Assembly: GCF_023008405.1 (NCBI RefSeq)
Contig: NZ_CP095376.1
Coordinates: forward strand, 7,172,501 to 7,236,500
Source of the DNA: Amycolatopsis sp. FBCC-B4732
Lineage (GTDB): Bacteria > Actinomycetota > Actinomycetes > Mycobacteriales > Pseudonocardiaceae
Reading direction: 5' to 3'
DNA: 64,000 bases
The notes beneath the pieces were generated by a model. It ran no database searches. It was not told the DNA's origin and was given only the letters and a program-made list of their open reading frames with translations. The translations under genes were made by a program, and so were the position numbers. Positions 11,076 to 19,305 of this stretch are shown piece after piece. Within the stretch, counting starts at the first letter, position 1. Each line of letters begins with the position of its first letter.

Positions 11076-11104
11076 TGAATTGCGATTCAGTGAATCTAGA
11101 TTCA
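11076..11104. promoter_or_regulatory. TetR-type operator pair
   Basis: Between the divergent monooxygenase and TetR genes lie TGAATCTAGATTCA (11091-11104), a perfect 14-bp palindrome, and TGAATTGCGATTCA (11076-11089), with the same TGAAT/ATTCA arms. Two in-phase sites 15 bp apart fit binding by TetR dimers that would repress both genes. Confidence 0.6.
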
Positions 11105-11143
11105 GAATGGCGCTGCTAGCGTCCCGTGTCAAGGGAGGTGCCG

Positions 11144-11761
11144 ATGACGGCGACGAGCCGCAAGGAGAAGGCCGCGGAGACGGAGGGCGCGCTCAAGGCC
11201 GCGGCCAAGCGCGTCTTCGCGCGCAAGGGCTACCTGAACACCAAGATCACCGACATCACCACCGAGGCGGGCCGGTCCGCGGGGTCGTTCTACAACCACT
11301 TCGCGGGCAAGGAAGAGCTGCTCGAAGCGCTCATGGCCGACATCGCGGCGTCCGGGGACGAGAGCGCCGAGCGCGAAGACCACCTGACCGACTTCAGCGA
11401 CCCCACGGCGGTGCGCTGGCACGTCAAGCAGTACTGGGAGTTCTACCGGGACAACGCCGCGACCATGCTGGCCCTGCGGCAGGCGGCGATGGTCAGCGAG
11501 ACGTTCGCGAGCACGCTCGCGCGGTTCGGCGCGTCCCAGGCCGCCGACCTCGACGACCACCTCGCGCACATCACCCGCGCCGGGCTGAAGCTGCCCACGA
11601 CGCCGGACCGCTGCGGGATGCTGATGTACAACCTCGTCGACGCCTTCGCGGCGACGTGGCTGCACGGCTCACCGCCGGGCTGGACCCCGCCGTCCGACGA
11701 AGAGGCCGTCGAGCTGCTGACCCGGTTCGTCTACCGCGGCCTGACCGGCCGGGACTACTGA
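11144..11761 (+). CDS. TetR family transcriptional regulator
   Basis: This 205-aa protein has an N-terminal TetR helix-turn-helix (about 10-56; ITDITTEAGRSAGSFYNHFAGKEELLEAL) and a helical ligand-binding domain. ATG 11144 has a strong Shine-Dalgarno (AAGGGAGGT) 4-5 nt upstream, so the GTG at 11126 is rejected. It is divergent from the flavin monooxygenase across a palindromic operator, so it probably represses that gene and itself until a substrate-like ligand binds. Its last 7 bp overlap the end of the convergent dapC gene. Confidence 0.88.
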   Translation: MTATSRKEKAAETEGALKAAAKRVFARKGYLNTKITDITTEAGRSAGSFYNHFAGKEELLEALMADIAASGDESAEREDHLTDFSDPTAVRWHVKQYWEFYRDNAATMLALRQAAMVSETFASTLARFGASQAADLDDHLAHITRAGLKLPTTPDRCGMLMYNLVDAFAATWLHGSPPGWTPPSDEEAVELLTRFVYRGLTGRDY

Positions 11762-12846
11762 GTGAGCCGCTCCACGGCGGCGTCGACGCGCTCGTCGGTC
11801 GCGGTCAGCGCGACGCGGACGTGCTTGCCGCCCTTCGGGCCGTAGAACGTGCCGGGCGCGACCAGGATGCCGCGTTCGGCCAGCCAGGCCACCGTGACGT
11901 CGGCGTCCTCGTCGCGGGTCGACCAGAGGTACAGGCCGGCCTCGGAGTGGTCGACGCGGAACCCGTTGTCCTCCAGCGCCTTCCGCAGGACGAGCCGGCG
12001 ACGCGCGTAGCGCCCGCGCTGGGCTTCGAGGGCCTCGTCGTCGGTCAGCGCGGCGACCATCGCCTCCTGGACCGGGCGCGGCACGATCATGCCCGCGTGC
12101 TTGCGGATGTCGAGCAGCCGCTTGACCAGGCGGGGGTCACCGGTCAGGAACCCGGCGCGGTAGCTGGCCAGGTTCGCCGACTTCGACAGCGAGTGCACCG
12201 CGAGCAGCCCGTCGGTCCGGCCACCGGAGACGTCCGGGTGCAGGATCGACAGCGGCTCGGCTTCCCAGCCGAGGGCCAGGTAGCACTCGTCGGAGACCAC
12301 GACGACGTCCCGCTCGCGCGCCCACTCGACGACCTTGCGCAGGTGCTCCACCGGGAGCACCTGGCCGGTCGGGTTGGACGGCGAGTTCAGCCAGATCATC
12401 GCCGGCTTCTGCGGGCCGAGCGCGACCGTGCTGTCGGCGCGCAGGATCGACGCGCCCGCCAGCAGCGCCCCGACCTCGTACGTCGGGTACGCCAGCTCCG
12501 GGATGACGACCAGGTCGCCCTCGCCGAAGCCGAGCAGGCGCGGCAGCCAGGCCACGGCCTCCTTGGACCCGATCGTCGGGAGCACGGCGTCCGGCTCGAT
12601 GCCGGTGACCCCGTGGCGTCGCCCGAGCGCCGCGATGGCGGCCGCGCGCAACGCCGGGATGCCGTGCGTCGTCGGGTACCCGGGGATCTCCGAGACCGAC
12701 GCCAGCGCGTCGCGGATGCCGGCCGGAACCGGGTCGACCGGGGTGCCGATGGAGAGGTCGACGACCCCGCCGGGATGCGCCTGCGCCGTGGCCTTGACCT
12801 CGGCGAGCGAATCCCAGGGGAAGTCGGGTAGCGCGACCGGGCTCAT
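11755..12846 (-). CDS. dapC: Succinyldiaminopimelate transaminase
   Basis: DapC is the PLP enzyme that converts N-succinyl-2-amino-6-oxopimelate to N-succinyl-LL-DAP using glutamate. The 363-aa fold-type I aminotransferase shows NSPSNPTGQV for the PLP/carboxylate site, SDECYLALGWE and the Schiff-base lysine in HSLSKSANLASYRAG. Its ATG (12844-12846) overlaps the TGA of fdxA as ATGA, so translation is coupled; the ferredoxin-dapC pair is also known from mycobacteria. Together with dapD and dapE it covers the succinylase branch in this window. Confidence 0.92.
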   Translation of the reverse strand: MSPVALPDFPWDSLAEVKATAQAHPGGVVDLSIGTPVDPVPAGIRDALASVSEIPGYPTTHGIPALRAAAIAALGRRHGVTGIEPDAVLPTIGSKEAVAWLPRLLGFGEGDLVVIPELAYPTYEVGALLAGASILRADSTVALGPQKPAMIWLNSPSNPTGQVLPVEHLRKVVEWARERDVVVVSDECYLALGWEAEPLSILHPDVSGGRTDGLLAVHSLSKSANLASYRAGFLTGDPRLVKRLLDIRKHAGMIVPRPVQEAMVAALTDDEALEAQRGRYARRRLVLRKALEDNGFRVDHSEAGLYLWSTRDEDADVTVAWLAERGILVAPGTFYGPKGGKHVRVALTATDERVDAAVERLTQ

Positions 12847-13163
12847 TCGCCCTGCGGGGGCAGGGCCTTGATGAACCCCGGGTCGTGCGCGGTCTTGCCC
12901 ACCTTGGAGGCGCCACCGGGCGAGCCCAGCTCGTCGAAGAAGTCGACGTTGGCCTTGGTGTAGTCCGACCAGTTGTCCGGGACGTCGTCCTCGTAGTAGA
13001 TCGCCTCGACCGGGCAGACCGGCTCGCAGGCGCCGCAGTCGACGCACTCGTCGGGGTGGATGTACAGCATCCGCTCGCCCTCGTAGATGCAGTCCACGGG
13101 GCACTCGTCGATACACGCCTTGTCGAGCACGTCGACGCAGGGCTCGGCGATCACGTAGGTCAC
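12843..13163 (-). CDS. fdxA: Seven-iron ferredoxin (3Fe-4S / 4Fe-4S)
   Basis: This 106-aa ferredoxin carries electrons at low potential to cytoplasmic partners such as cytochrome P450s. C9, C17 and C50 can bind the 3Fe-4S cluster, and C21, C40, C43 and C46 the 4Fe-4S cluster, in the usual CP and CxxCxxCxxxCP arrangement; C25 is extra. The C-terminal 45 residues form the long extension of the FdxA/FdxC type. Its stop overlaps the dapC start. A possible iron box lies about 75 bp upstream. The partner enzyme is not apparent here. Confidence 0.93.
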   Translation of the reverse strand: MTYVIAEPCVDVLDKACIDECPVDCIYEGERMLYIHPDECVDCGACEPVCPVEAIYYEDDVPDNWSDYTKANVDFFDELGSPGGASKVGKTAHDPGFIKALPPQGE

Positions 13164-13237
13164 TGCGCACTCCTGCTTTTCTCTGCAAACAGCCAGACCG
13201 TGCCGACATTACGCGGCAGCGGCACCCGTTCGGTTGG

Positions 13238-13256
13238 TGAGGCAAGCCTTAGCCAT
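13238..13256. promoter_or_regulatory. Candidate iron box (IdeR/DtxR site)
   Basis: TGAGGCAAGCCTTAGCCAT lies about 75 bp upstream of the fdxA start and matches the 19-bp IdeR/DmdR consensus TTAGGTTAGCCTAACCTAA in its central AGCCT and most left-arm positions; the right arm is weaker. Iron control of a ferredoxin gene would be sensible, but the match is only partial. Confidence 0.35.
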
Positions 13257-13272
13257 ACCCCGGGTATGGAGC

Positions 13273-13446
13273 TCACCGCTCGCGGCGGCGCGGGGGCGGG
13301 GTCGCCCGGGCGTCGCCGGTGATGACGAAGCGGGGCTTGGGGGCCTCCTCGTCGGCCTTCTTCTCCCCGACGGCTCGGTTGAACCCCTCGGAGATCTCGT
13401 CGACGAGCTTCTCGTTGTGCCGCTCGTCCTTGCGCTGGATGCCCAC
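13273..13446 (-). CDS. 57-aa hydrophilic protein of unknown function
   Basis: A small gene of 58 codons reads MGIQRKDERHNEKLVDEISE at its start and continues as a charged, Lys/Glu-rich helix followed by FVITGDARATPPPRRRER. GTG 13446 has a very strong Shine-Dalgarno (GAGGAGG) 5 nt upstream. It has no membrane segment, cysteine or recognised domain. It lies upstream of fdxA-dapC on the same strand, 109 bp away, and is divergent from the GNAT gene. Confidence 0.65.
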   Translation of the reverse strand: MGIQRKDERHNEKLVDEISEGFNRAVGEKKADEEAPKPRFVITGDARATPPPRRRER

Positions 13447-13505
13447 GGCCACCTCCTCAAGAAATCCGCTCCGCGACTTTCACCGCCTCGGTCCACAATC
13501 TAGCG

Positions 13506-14285
13506 GTGAACGCACCCGAGACGCTCGAAATCGCCTGCAGCAGAGCATGGCCGCCGGTGGTCGAGGAGTTCGCCGGCGAGTGGCGCCTGCGCTGGGCGGA
13601 CGGCTTCACCGGGCGCGCCAACAGCGTCCTCGCCGTCGGCGAGCCCGATCGGCCGGTGCCGGAGGCGCTGCGGACGGCGTGTGACTTCGCCCACGATCGG
13701 GGGATCCCGCCGATGGTGCAGGTGATCCGCGACAGCCCGAACGAGCATGCGATCGCCGCGGCGGGCTGGGTCCCGGCCACCGCCCACGGCGCCGGCCACG
13801 AGGTCGTCGTCCTGACCGCCCCGCTCGAGAAGCCGCACTTTCACGTGAAAGTGCGGCCCCCAGGTGGGCACTTTCACGTGAAAGTGCGGGATGAGCCCTC
13901 GGCGGGCTGGTGGGAGCTGGCGCTGGGGTCGGACGCCGACACCGCGGCCGCGCGCGCCGTCCTGACCGGTGGGAAGGTCGGCTACGGCGTCGCGACCGAC
14001 GGCGAAGTCACGACGGCCGCGGTCCGGGGGGCGCTGGTGGACGGCTGGCTGCACGTCGGACGGCTCGCCGTGCGCCCGGAGCACCGGCGGCGAGGGCTGG
14101 CGTCGGCGCTGATGGCGGCACTGGGAACCTGGGGTGTGGAACAGGGAGCGGACCGCGCGGTGTTGCAGGTGGCGGAGGGGAACACGGGCGCGCTCGCGCT
14201 CTACGCGGGGCTCGGCTGCGCCCCGCACCACAGATACCGGTACTGGGTGCCCGCACCCGGCTCGTGCGAGGATTCGACGTCGTGA
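13506..14285 (+). CDS. GNAT acetyltransferase with in-frame palindromic repeat
   Basis: This 259-aa protein has a degenerate N-terminal GNAT-like half (about 1-105) and a canonical C-terminal GNAT domain (about 132-255) with LHVGRLAVRPEHRRRGLASA for acetyl-CoA binding. It should acetylate an amine; the substrate is unknown, though the double-GNAT plan recalls mycothiol synthase. Residues 110-128 (PHFHVKVRPPGGHFHVKVR) are encoded by the paired palindromic repeat found elsewhere between genes, which therefore interrupts the linker in frame. GTG 13506 starts it; its TGA overlaps the fbiA GTG as GTGA, so the two are translationally coupled. Confidence 0.83.
   Translation: MNAPETLEIACSRAWPPVVEEFAGEWRLRWADGFTGRANSVLAVGEPDRPVPEALRTACDFAHDRGIPPMVQVIRDSPNEHAIAAAGWVPATAHGAGHEVVVLTAPLEKPHFHVKVRPPGGHFHVKVRDEPSAGWWELALGSDADTAAARAVLTGGKVGYGVATDGEVTTAAVRGALVDGWLHVGRLAVRPEHRRRGLASALMAALGTWGVEQGADRAVLQVAEGNTGALALYAGLGCAPHHRYRYWVPAPGSCEDSTS
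13832..13888. repeat. Palindromic repeat pair inside GNAT gene
   Basis: The 20-mer GCACTTTCACGTGAAAGTGC occurs at 13835-13854 and 13868-13887, with palindrome centres 33 bp apart exactly as at 2304 and 2337, and the spacer shares GCCCCCAGGT with that locus. The element is read in frame as HFHVKVR twice. Because the core is its own reverse complement, it encodes the same residues in either orientation. Confidence 0.9.
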
Positions 14286-15271
14286 AGATCGTGGTAGTGG
14301 TCGGCGGAGTGGGCGGGGCCCGTTTCCTGCTGGGTGTCAAGGCGGCGCTGGGTATGCCGGCGGAAGGTTCCGGGGACTCGGAGCACGAGGTGACGGCGCT
14401 GGTCAACACCGGCGACGACGTCTGGATGCACGGGCTGCGGATCTGTCCCGACCTGGACACCTGCATGTACACCCTGGGCGGCGGGATCGACAAGGAACGC
14501 GGCTGGGGGCACTCGGGCGAGACCTGGGTGGTCAAGGAGGAGCTGGCGGCCTACGGCGCCGACCCGGACTGGTTCGGGCTCGGCGACAAGGACATCGCCA
14601 CCCACCTCATCCGGTCGCGGATGCTGCGGGCGGGCTACCCGCTCTCGGCGGTGACCGAGGCGCTGTGCGACCGCTGGCAGCCCGGCGTCCGGCTGCTGCC
14701 GATGTCGGACGACCGCGTCGAGACGCACGTCGTGATCGACGACCCGGAGCAGGACGGCCAGCAGAAGGCCATCCACTTCCAGGAGTGGTGGGTCCGGTAC
14801 CGCGCCGAGCCGAAGGCGCACTCGATCGTCGCGGTCGGCGCCGACGAGGCCAAGCCCGCGCCCGGCGTGCTGGAAGCCATCAAGGACGCGGACGCGGTGC
14901 TGTTCGCGCCGTCGAACCCGGTCGTGTCGGTGGGCACCGTGCTGGGCGTGCCGGGGGTCCGGGACGCGCTGCGCGGCGGCAAGTCCCAGGTCGTCGGGGT
15001 GTCGCCGATCATCGGCGGCAAGGCGCTGCGCGGGATGGCCGACGCGTGCCTGACCGCGATCGGCGTCGAGACCTCCGCCGAAGCGGTGGGCCGGCACTAC
15101 GGCTCGCGCAAGGACGGCGGCGTGCTCGACGGCTGGCTGATCGCCGAGGGCGAGACCGCCGACGTGCCGGGCGTGACCGTCCGCGACGTCCCGCTGCTGA
15201 TGTCCGATGTGGACGCGACCGCGGCGATGGCCCGCGCGGCGCTCGAACTCGCCGGAGCCCCTGTTGAGTGA
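14282..15271 (+). CDS. fbiA: F420 biosynthesis 2-phospho-L-lactate/enolpyruvyl transferase
   Basis: FbiA (CofD) joins the lactyl-like phospho-diphosphoguanosine unit to the deazaflavin Fo, giving (dehydro-)F420-0. The 329-aa protein starts [18 protein letters not shown], the Rossmann-like substrate loop, and contains [13 protein letters not shown] and [11 protein letters not shown] typical of CofD. Its GTG overlaps the GNAT stop, and its TGA (15269-15271) overlaps the start of fbiB, so GNAT-fbiA-fbiB-NUDIX form one translationally coupled operon. F420 is the hydride carrier for many actinobacterial reductases. Confidence 0.95.
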   Translation: MKIVVVVGGVGGARFLLGVKAALGMPAEGSGDSEHEVTALVNTGDDVWMHGLRICPDLDTCMYTLGGGIDKERGWGHSGETWVVKEELAAYGADPDWFGLGDKDIATHLIRSRMLRAGYPLSAVTEALCDRWQPGVRLLPMSDDRVETHVVIDDPEQDGQQKAIHFQEWWVRYRAEPKAHSIVAVGADEAKPAPGVLEAIKDADAVLFAPSNPVVSVGTVLGVPGVRDALRGGKSQVVGVSPIIGGKALRGMADACLTAIGVETSAEAVGRHYGSRKDGGVLDGWLIAEGETADVPGVTVRDVPLLMSDVDATAAMARAALELAGAPVE

Positions 15272-16601
15272 CCACGCTTCCGCCAAGCTGGAGATCCTGC
15301 CCGTTCCCGGGCTCCCGGAGTTCCGGCCCGGCGACGACCTGACCGGCGCGATCGTGGCGGCGGCACCCTGGCTGCGCTCCGGCGACGTCCTGGTCGTGAC
15401 CAGCAAGATCGTCTCCAAGGTCGAGGGCAGGCTCGTCCGCGTGCCGACCGACCCCGAAGCCCGTGACACCGAGCGCCGGAAGCTCGTCGAGCAGGAAGCC
15501 GTCCGGGTGGTCGCGCGGATCGCGCGCACGGTGATCACCGAGAACCCGCTGGGCATCGTGCAGGCCGCGTCCGGGATCGACGCGTCCAACGTCGCCGGCG
15601 ACGAGGTCGCGCTGCTGCCCGCCGACCCGGACGCCTCCGCGCTGGCCCTGCGCAACGGGCTGCGCGAACGGCTCGGCGTCGAGGTCGCCGTGGTCGTCAC
15701 CGACACGATGGGCCGCGCCTGGCGCGTCGGGCAGACCGACAACGCGATCGGCGCGTCCGGCCTGCGCGTGCTGCACGCCTACCGCGGGCAGATCGACGGG
15801 CAGGGCAACGAGCTGGCCGTCACCGAGGTCGCCGTCGCCGACGAGCTCGCCGCGGCCGCCGACCTGGTCAAGGGCAAGCTCGGCGGGACGCCGGTCGCGG
15901 TCGTGCGCGGGCTCGCGATCGAGGACGACGGCTCGACCGCGCGGTCGCTCATCCGGCCCCTGGAAGAGGACCTCTTCCGGCTGGGCACCAACGAAGCCAT
16001 CGCGCAGGGCCGCCGGGAAGCCGTGCCGGCCCGGCGGTCGGTGCGGCAGTTCGCGGACGAGCCGGTCGACCCTGACGCGCTGCGGCGGGCCGTGGGGTCC
16101 GCGCTGACCGCGCCCGCGCCGCACCACACGCACCCGGTGCGGTTCGTCTGGCTGCGCGACGGCGGAACCCGCGAGAAGCTGCTCGACGCGATGCGCGAAT
16201 CGTGGCGGGCCGACCTCTCCGGCGACGAATTCACCGAGGAACAGATCGCGAAGCGGCTCAGCCGCGGCGACATCCTGTACCGGGCGCCGGAAGTCGTCAT
16301 CCCGTTCCTGGTGCCGGACGGCGCGCACACCTACCGCGACGAACGCCGCAACGCCTGCGAGAAGACGATGTTCACGGTCGCGGGCGGCGCCGCGGTGCAG
16401 GGCCTGCTGGTCGCGCTGGCGGCCGAAGGGCTCGGCTCGTGCTGGATCGGGTCGACGATCTTCGCCGCCGACCTCGTCCGGGACGTCCTGGGCCTCGACG
16501 AACGCTGGCAGCCGCTCGGCTCGGTCGCGATCGGCGTCCCGCTGGATTCGCCGCCCCCGCGTGGCGAAGTTTCGCCGGGCGAAGGGTTGCTGGAGCTGTG
16601 A
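15264..16601 (+). CDS. fbiB: F420 gamma-glutamyl ligase / dehydro-F420-0 reductase
   Basis: FbiB is bifunctional: the N-terminal CofE-like domain (about 1-245) adds gamma-linked glutamates to F420-0 with GTP, and the C-terminal FMN nitroreductase-fold domain (about 255-445; [23 protein letters not shown]) reduces dehydro-F420-0 and aids long-tail synthesis. Both domains are complete in 445 aa, the mycobacterial arrangement. TTG 15264 overlaps the end of fbiA by 8 bp and is the best-placed start; no Shine-Dalgarno is needed if ribosomes re-initiate. The stop overlaps the next GTG by 4 bp. Confidence 0.94.
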   Translation: MSDHASAKLEILPVPGLPEFRPGDDLTGAIVAAAPWLRSGDVLVVTSKIVSKVEGRLVRVPTDPEARDTERRKLVEQEAVRVVARIARTVITENPLGIVQAASGIDASNVAGDEVALLPADPDASALALRNGLRERLGVEVAVVVTDTMGRAWRVGQTDNAIGASGLRVLHAYRGQIDGQGNELAVTEVAVADELAAAADLVKGKLGGTPVAVVRGLAIEDDGSTARSLIRPLEEDLFRLGTNEAIAQGRREAVPARRSVRQFADEPVDPDALRRAVGSALTAPAPHHTHPVRFVWLRDGGTREKLLDAMRESWRADLSGDEFTEEQIAKRLSRGDILYRAPEVVIPFLVPDGAHTYRDERRNACEKTMFTVAGGAAVQGLLVALAAEGLGSCWIGSTIFAADLVRDVLGLDERWQPLGSVAIGVPLDSPPPRGEVSPGEGLLEL

Positions 16602-17143
16602 CGTTGCACGCGGACGCCGTCACGACGCTGGATTCGTGGCGGCCGGCCGATCCTTCGCAGGAGTCGCTGCGGCAGGCGTTCCTCGGCTTCCTGGCCGCGC
16701 GGGAGGACAGCTGCCGGCGCTCGTGCGCGGCCGGGCACCTCACGGCGTCGGCGGTGCTGCTGGACCACACCGGCACGAAGGTGCTGCTGACGCTGCACCC
16801 GCGCGTCGGCCGCTGGCTGCAGCTCGGCGGGCACTGCGAGCCGTCGGACACGTCGCTGGCCGGGGCCGCGCTGCGGGAGGCCACCGAGGAGTCCGGGATG
16901 CCGGGGCTGCGGATCTCCGCGGAACCGGTGCACCTGGACGTCCACCCGATCACCTGCTCGCTCGGCGTCCCGACGCGCCACTTCGACGTCCGGTTCGCGG
17001 TGCACGCCCCGCCGGGCGCTTCGCCGGTGCGCAGCAGCGAGTCCGACGACCTGCGGTGGTGGCCCGCGGACGCGCTTCCCGAGGGGTCGGAAGATCTCGC
17101 CGATCTGGTGAAAGCGGCCGTTCCTGTCGGTGCCGGGCACTAG
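16598..17143 (+). CDS. NUDIX hydrolase
   Basis: This 181-aa protein contains a NUDIX core (about 40-170) with GGHCEPSD...REATEESG; relative to the GX5EX7REUXEEXGU box it has one extra residue before the RE helix, a variation common in this subgroup. It should hydrolyse a nucleoside diphosphate linked to another group. GTG 16598 overlaps the fbiB stop (GTGA), so it is the last gene of the F420 operon. A NUDIX enzyme follows fbiB in related actinobacteria; whether it serves F420 metabolism is unproven. Confidence 0.88.
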   Translation: MTLHADAVTTLDSWRPADPSQESLRQAFLGFLAAREDSCRRSCAAGHLTASAVLLDHTGTKVLLTLHPRVGRWLQLGGHCEPSDTSLAGAALREATEESGMPGLRISAEPVHLDVHPITCSLGVPTRHFDVRFAVHAPPGASPVRSSESDDLRWWPADALPEGSEDLADLVKAAVPVGAGH

Positions 17144-17171
17144 CCTGGATCGCGGACAGGGAGGGGACCAC

Positions 17172-17753
17172 ATGGCCACGCAGTTCCCCGAGCGGGTGCA
17201 CTACCACTCCGGCAGCGGTGGGGACACCGGGGTGTTCGGGTACATCGTGCTCGGCTTGATCATCCTGGGCGTCATCGTGTTCATCGTCGCGGTGATCGTC
17301 CGGGTGTCGAAGATGCGCCGCGAAGAGGCGATGAAGAACAGCGGGCAGTTCCCGAACTTTCCGCCGCAGCAGGGGTTCGCGCCGCCACCGCAGGGTGCTT
17401 CGCCGCCGTCGCAAGGGTTCGCGGCGCCGCAGCCGGGGTTCGCGGCACCGCAGCCCGGGTTCGCGCCCGCGCAGCCGGGGTTCGGTTCGGTGCCGCAGCC
17501 GGGGTTCGCACCGGTGGGTGCCGCGCCGCAGCCAGGGTTCGCACCGGGGCAGGCGGGTTCCCCGCCGCCGCAAGGGTTCGCGCCGCCGTCGCAGGGTTTC
17601 CCGCAGCAGCCCGGCTACCCGCCTTCGCCGCAGCAAGGGTTCCCGCAGCAGCCGGGGTACCCGCCCGCGCCGCAGCAGTACGCGCCGCCGGGGCCGTCCT
17701 TCCCGCCGCAGCAGCAGCTGCCGGGTCCGGGCGCGGGACCGCAGAGCTGGTGA
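17172..17753 (+). CDS. Single-pass membrane protein with Pro/Gln/Gly repeats
   Basis: This 193-aa protein has a 20-residue polar N terminus, one transmembrane segment (GVFGYIVLGLIILGVIVFIV, about 21-40), a basic stop-transfer patch (VRVSKMRR) and a C-terminal tail of about 140 residues made of short QGFAPP, QPGFA and QQPGYPP repeats. The basic patch suggests the tail is cytoplasmic. Such low-complexity tails may bind partner proteins or phase-separate; no enzyme domain is present. ATG 17172 follows GGGAGGGG. It overlaps the GntR gene by 4 bp and resembles the protein after it. Confidence 0.8.
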   Translation: MATQFPERVHYHSGSGGDTGVFGYIVLGLIILGVIVFIVAVIVRVSKMRREEAMKNSGQFPNFPPQQGFAPPPQGASPPSQGFAAPQPGFAAPQPGFAPAQPGFGSVPQPGFAPVGAAPQPGFAPGQAGSPPPQGFAPPSQGFPQQPGYPPSPQQGFPQQPGYPPAPQQYAPPGPSFPPQQQLPGPGAGPQSW

Positions 17754-18115
17754 TCGTCCCCTTCGACAGCAGCTCGCCGGTGCCGCCGTTCGAGCAGGTC
17801 CGGTCCGGCTTCGCGGCGCGGATCAACGACCGGAGCCTGGCCGTCGGCACGAAACTGCCGACGGTCCGGCAGCTCGCGGCCGACCTCGGCATCGCCCCGA
17901 ACACGGTCGCGCGCGCCTACCGCGAGCTGGAAGAAGCGGGGCTGATCGAAACCCGCGGCCGCGCGGGCAGCTTCGTCGCGGCGTCCGGTGACCAGAGCCG
18001 CCGCCGTGCCCAGGAGGCCGCTGCGGAGTACGCGAAGATCGCTCGTAAGCTGGGCCTGGATTCCGGCGAGGCACTGTCGATCGTCCGCGCCGCACTCGAC
18101 GAGGGGACCGCTTGA
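17750..18115 (+). CDS. GntR family regulator (YtrA type)
   Basis: This 121-aa protein is a short GntR regulator: winged helix at about 10-78 (GTKLPTVRQLAADLGIAPNTVARAYRELEEAGLIETRGRAGSF) and a helical C-terminal dimerisation segment but no ligand domain, as in the YtrA subfamily. GTG 17750 overlaps the preceding membrane-protein gene (GTGA), and the next gene starts 1 nt after its stop. YtrA regulators usually sit beside ABC transporters; here the partners are two proline/glutamine-rich membrane proteins instead. Confidence 0.88.
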   Translation: MIVPFDSSSPVPPFEQVRSGFAARINDRSLAVGTKLPTVRQLAADLGIAPNTVARAYRELEEAGLIETRGRAGSFVAASGDQSRRRAQEAAAEYAKIARKLGLDSGEALSIVRAALDEGTA

Positions 18116-18116
18116 C

Positions 18117-18398
18117 GTGAGTGTGCTGATGCTGCTGATCCTCCTGGTGGTGCTGGGGGGCATCGTCGGGGTGGTGCTGCTCGTCGTCAACGCGAGCAAG
18201 CCCAAGCAGCCGCCGTACCCGCCGCAGTACCCGGGCTACCAGCAGCCGGGATACCCGCCGCAGCAAGGCTTCCCGGGCCAGCAACCCCCGGGCTACCCGC
18301 CCCAGCCGCCCTACCCGCCCCAGCAACCGCCGTACCCGGGCCAGCAACCCCCGTACCCGCCCCCGCCCGGCGGCTACCCGCCGCCGCCCCCGCAGTAG
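18117..18398 (+). CDS. Single-pass membrane protein with Pro/Tyr-rich tail
   Basis: This 93-aa protein begins with a transmembrane segment (VSVLMLLILLVVLGGIVGVV, about 3-25), a Lys pair, and then a tail made almost only of Pro, Tyr, Gln and Gly (PPYPPQ, QQPGYPP, GQQPPYPP). It has the same architecture as the gene two upstream, with the GntR gene between them. GTG 18117 is 1 nt past the GntR stop, so the three are co-translated. Function unknown. Confidence 0.78.
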   Translation: MSVLMLLILLVVLGGIVGVVLLVVNASKPKQPPYPPQYPGYQQPGYPPQQGFPGQQPPGYPPQPPYPPQQPPYPGQQPPYPPPPGGYPPPPPQ

Positions 18399-18405
18399 CC
18401 GGCGC

Positions 18406-19302
18406 TCACATGGCGCGGTAGTCGCGCAGCTCGATGCGGGGCCCGAAGCGCGGCCGCGTGTGCCCGGCCGCCGCCAGGTACCGCACCGCCCGCTGGCGGT
18501 GCGGGGCGTACGGCGCCAGCAGCTCCGCCATCCCGGCGTCGTCGGTCTTCGTGCCCGCCAGCGCGTGCCCGACCATCGACGGGACGTTGTAGTCGCCGAA
18601 GCTCACCGCGTCCGGGTCGCCCCAGGCGCGCTGGGCGATCTCCGCGGCCGTCCAGACGCCGATGCCCGGCACCTGGCGCAGCCAATGCCGTCCCTCGAGC
18701 CCGCGCAGCTCCACGGCCCGCTCCAGGTGGGGCGCGACGCGGGCGGCGTTGAGCAGCGCCGTCCGGCGCTTGATGTCGACGCCCGCGCGGTGCCAGTGCC
18801 AGTCCGGCAACGAGCGCAGCGCCACCGGCGTCGGCGGCACGCGCAGGCGGTCCGGGCCCGGTCCGGGCGCCGGCGCGCCGAAGCGGCGGCACAGCTCGGC
18901 CCACGACCGGATCGCCTCCTTGCCGGCGACCTTCTGCTCCAGCACGGCGAGCACCAGCCAGTCCCACACGACACCCGTGGCGCCGAGCCGCAGGCCGGGG
19001 TTCGCCCGCCGGGCCCGCGCGACGACGTCGTGGTGCGCGACGAAGCCGGAATCGTCGTCGTCGGCCCCCAGCAGCGCCGGGACGCCGCTGAGCAGCCGGT
19101 CCTTGCCGTCGCCCCAGGCCGCGGCCTCGACGCGCCCGTCCGCGTGCCGGCGCAGCGCGAGCGTGCCGGGGCCGTCGGGGGTGTTCATCGCGAGCCAGGT
19201 GATCCCGCGCTCGTCGGTGAGGATGTTCTGCGACCCGCGGCCGCGCTTCAGCGGACTCAGGACCTTGCCCAAGTCGACTTCGAACGCGGGACGCCAGAAC
19301 AT
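18406..19302 (-). CDS. AlkA-like HhH-GPD DNA glycosylase
   Basis: This 298-aa protein is an HhH-GPD superfamily base-excision enzyme resembling 3-methyladenine glycosylase II. The helix-hairpin-helix reads LRQVPGIGVWTAAEIAQRA, and the catalytic aspartate is probably D237 in SFGDYNVP. An N-terminal AlkA-like domain (1-95) precedes it. It should remove alkylated purines from DNA. It lies alone, 3 nt downstream of the mannose-1-phosphate guanylyltransferase gene on the same strand, so it may be read through from it. Confidence 0.85.
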   Translation of the reverse strand: MFWRPAFEVDLGKVLSPLKRGRGSQNILTDERGITWLAMNTPDGPGTLALRRHADGRVEAAAWGDGKDRLLSGVPALLGADDDDSGFVAHHDVVARARRANPGLRLGATGVVWDWLVLAVLEQKVAGKEAIRSWAELCRRFGAPAPGPGPDRLRVPPTPVALRSLPDWHWHRAGVDIKRRTALLNAARVAPHLERAVELRGLEGRHWLRQVPGIGVWTAAEIAQRAWGDPDAVSFGDYNVPSMVGHALAGTKTDDAGMAELLAPYAPHRQRAVRYLAAAGHTRPRFGPRIELRDYRAM

Positions 19303-19305
19303 CGG

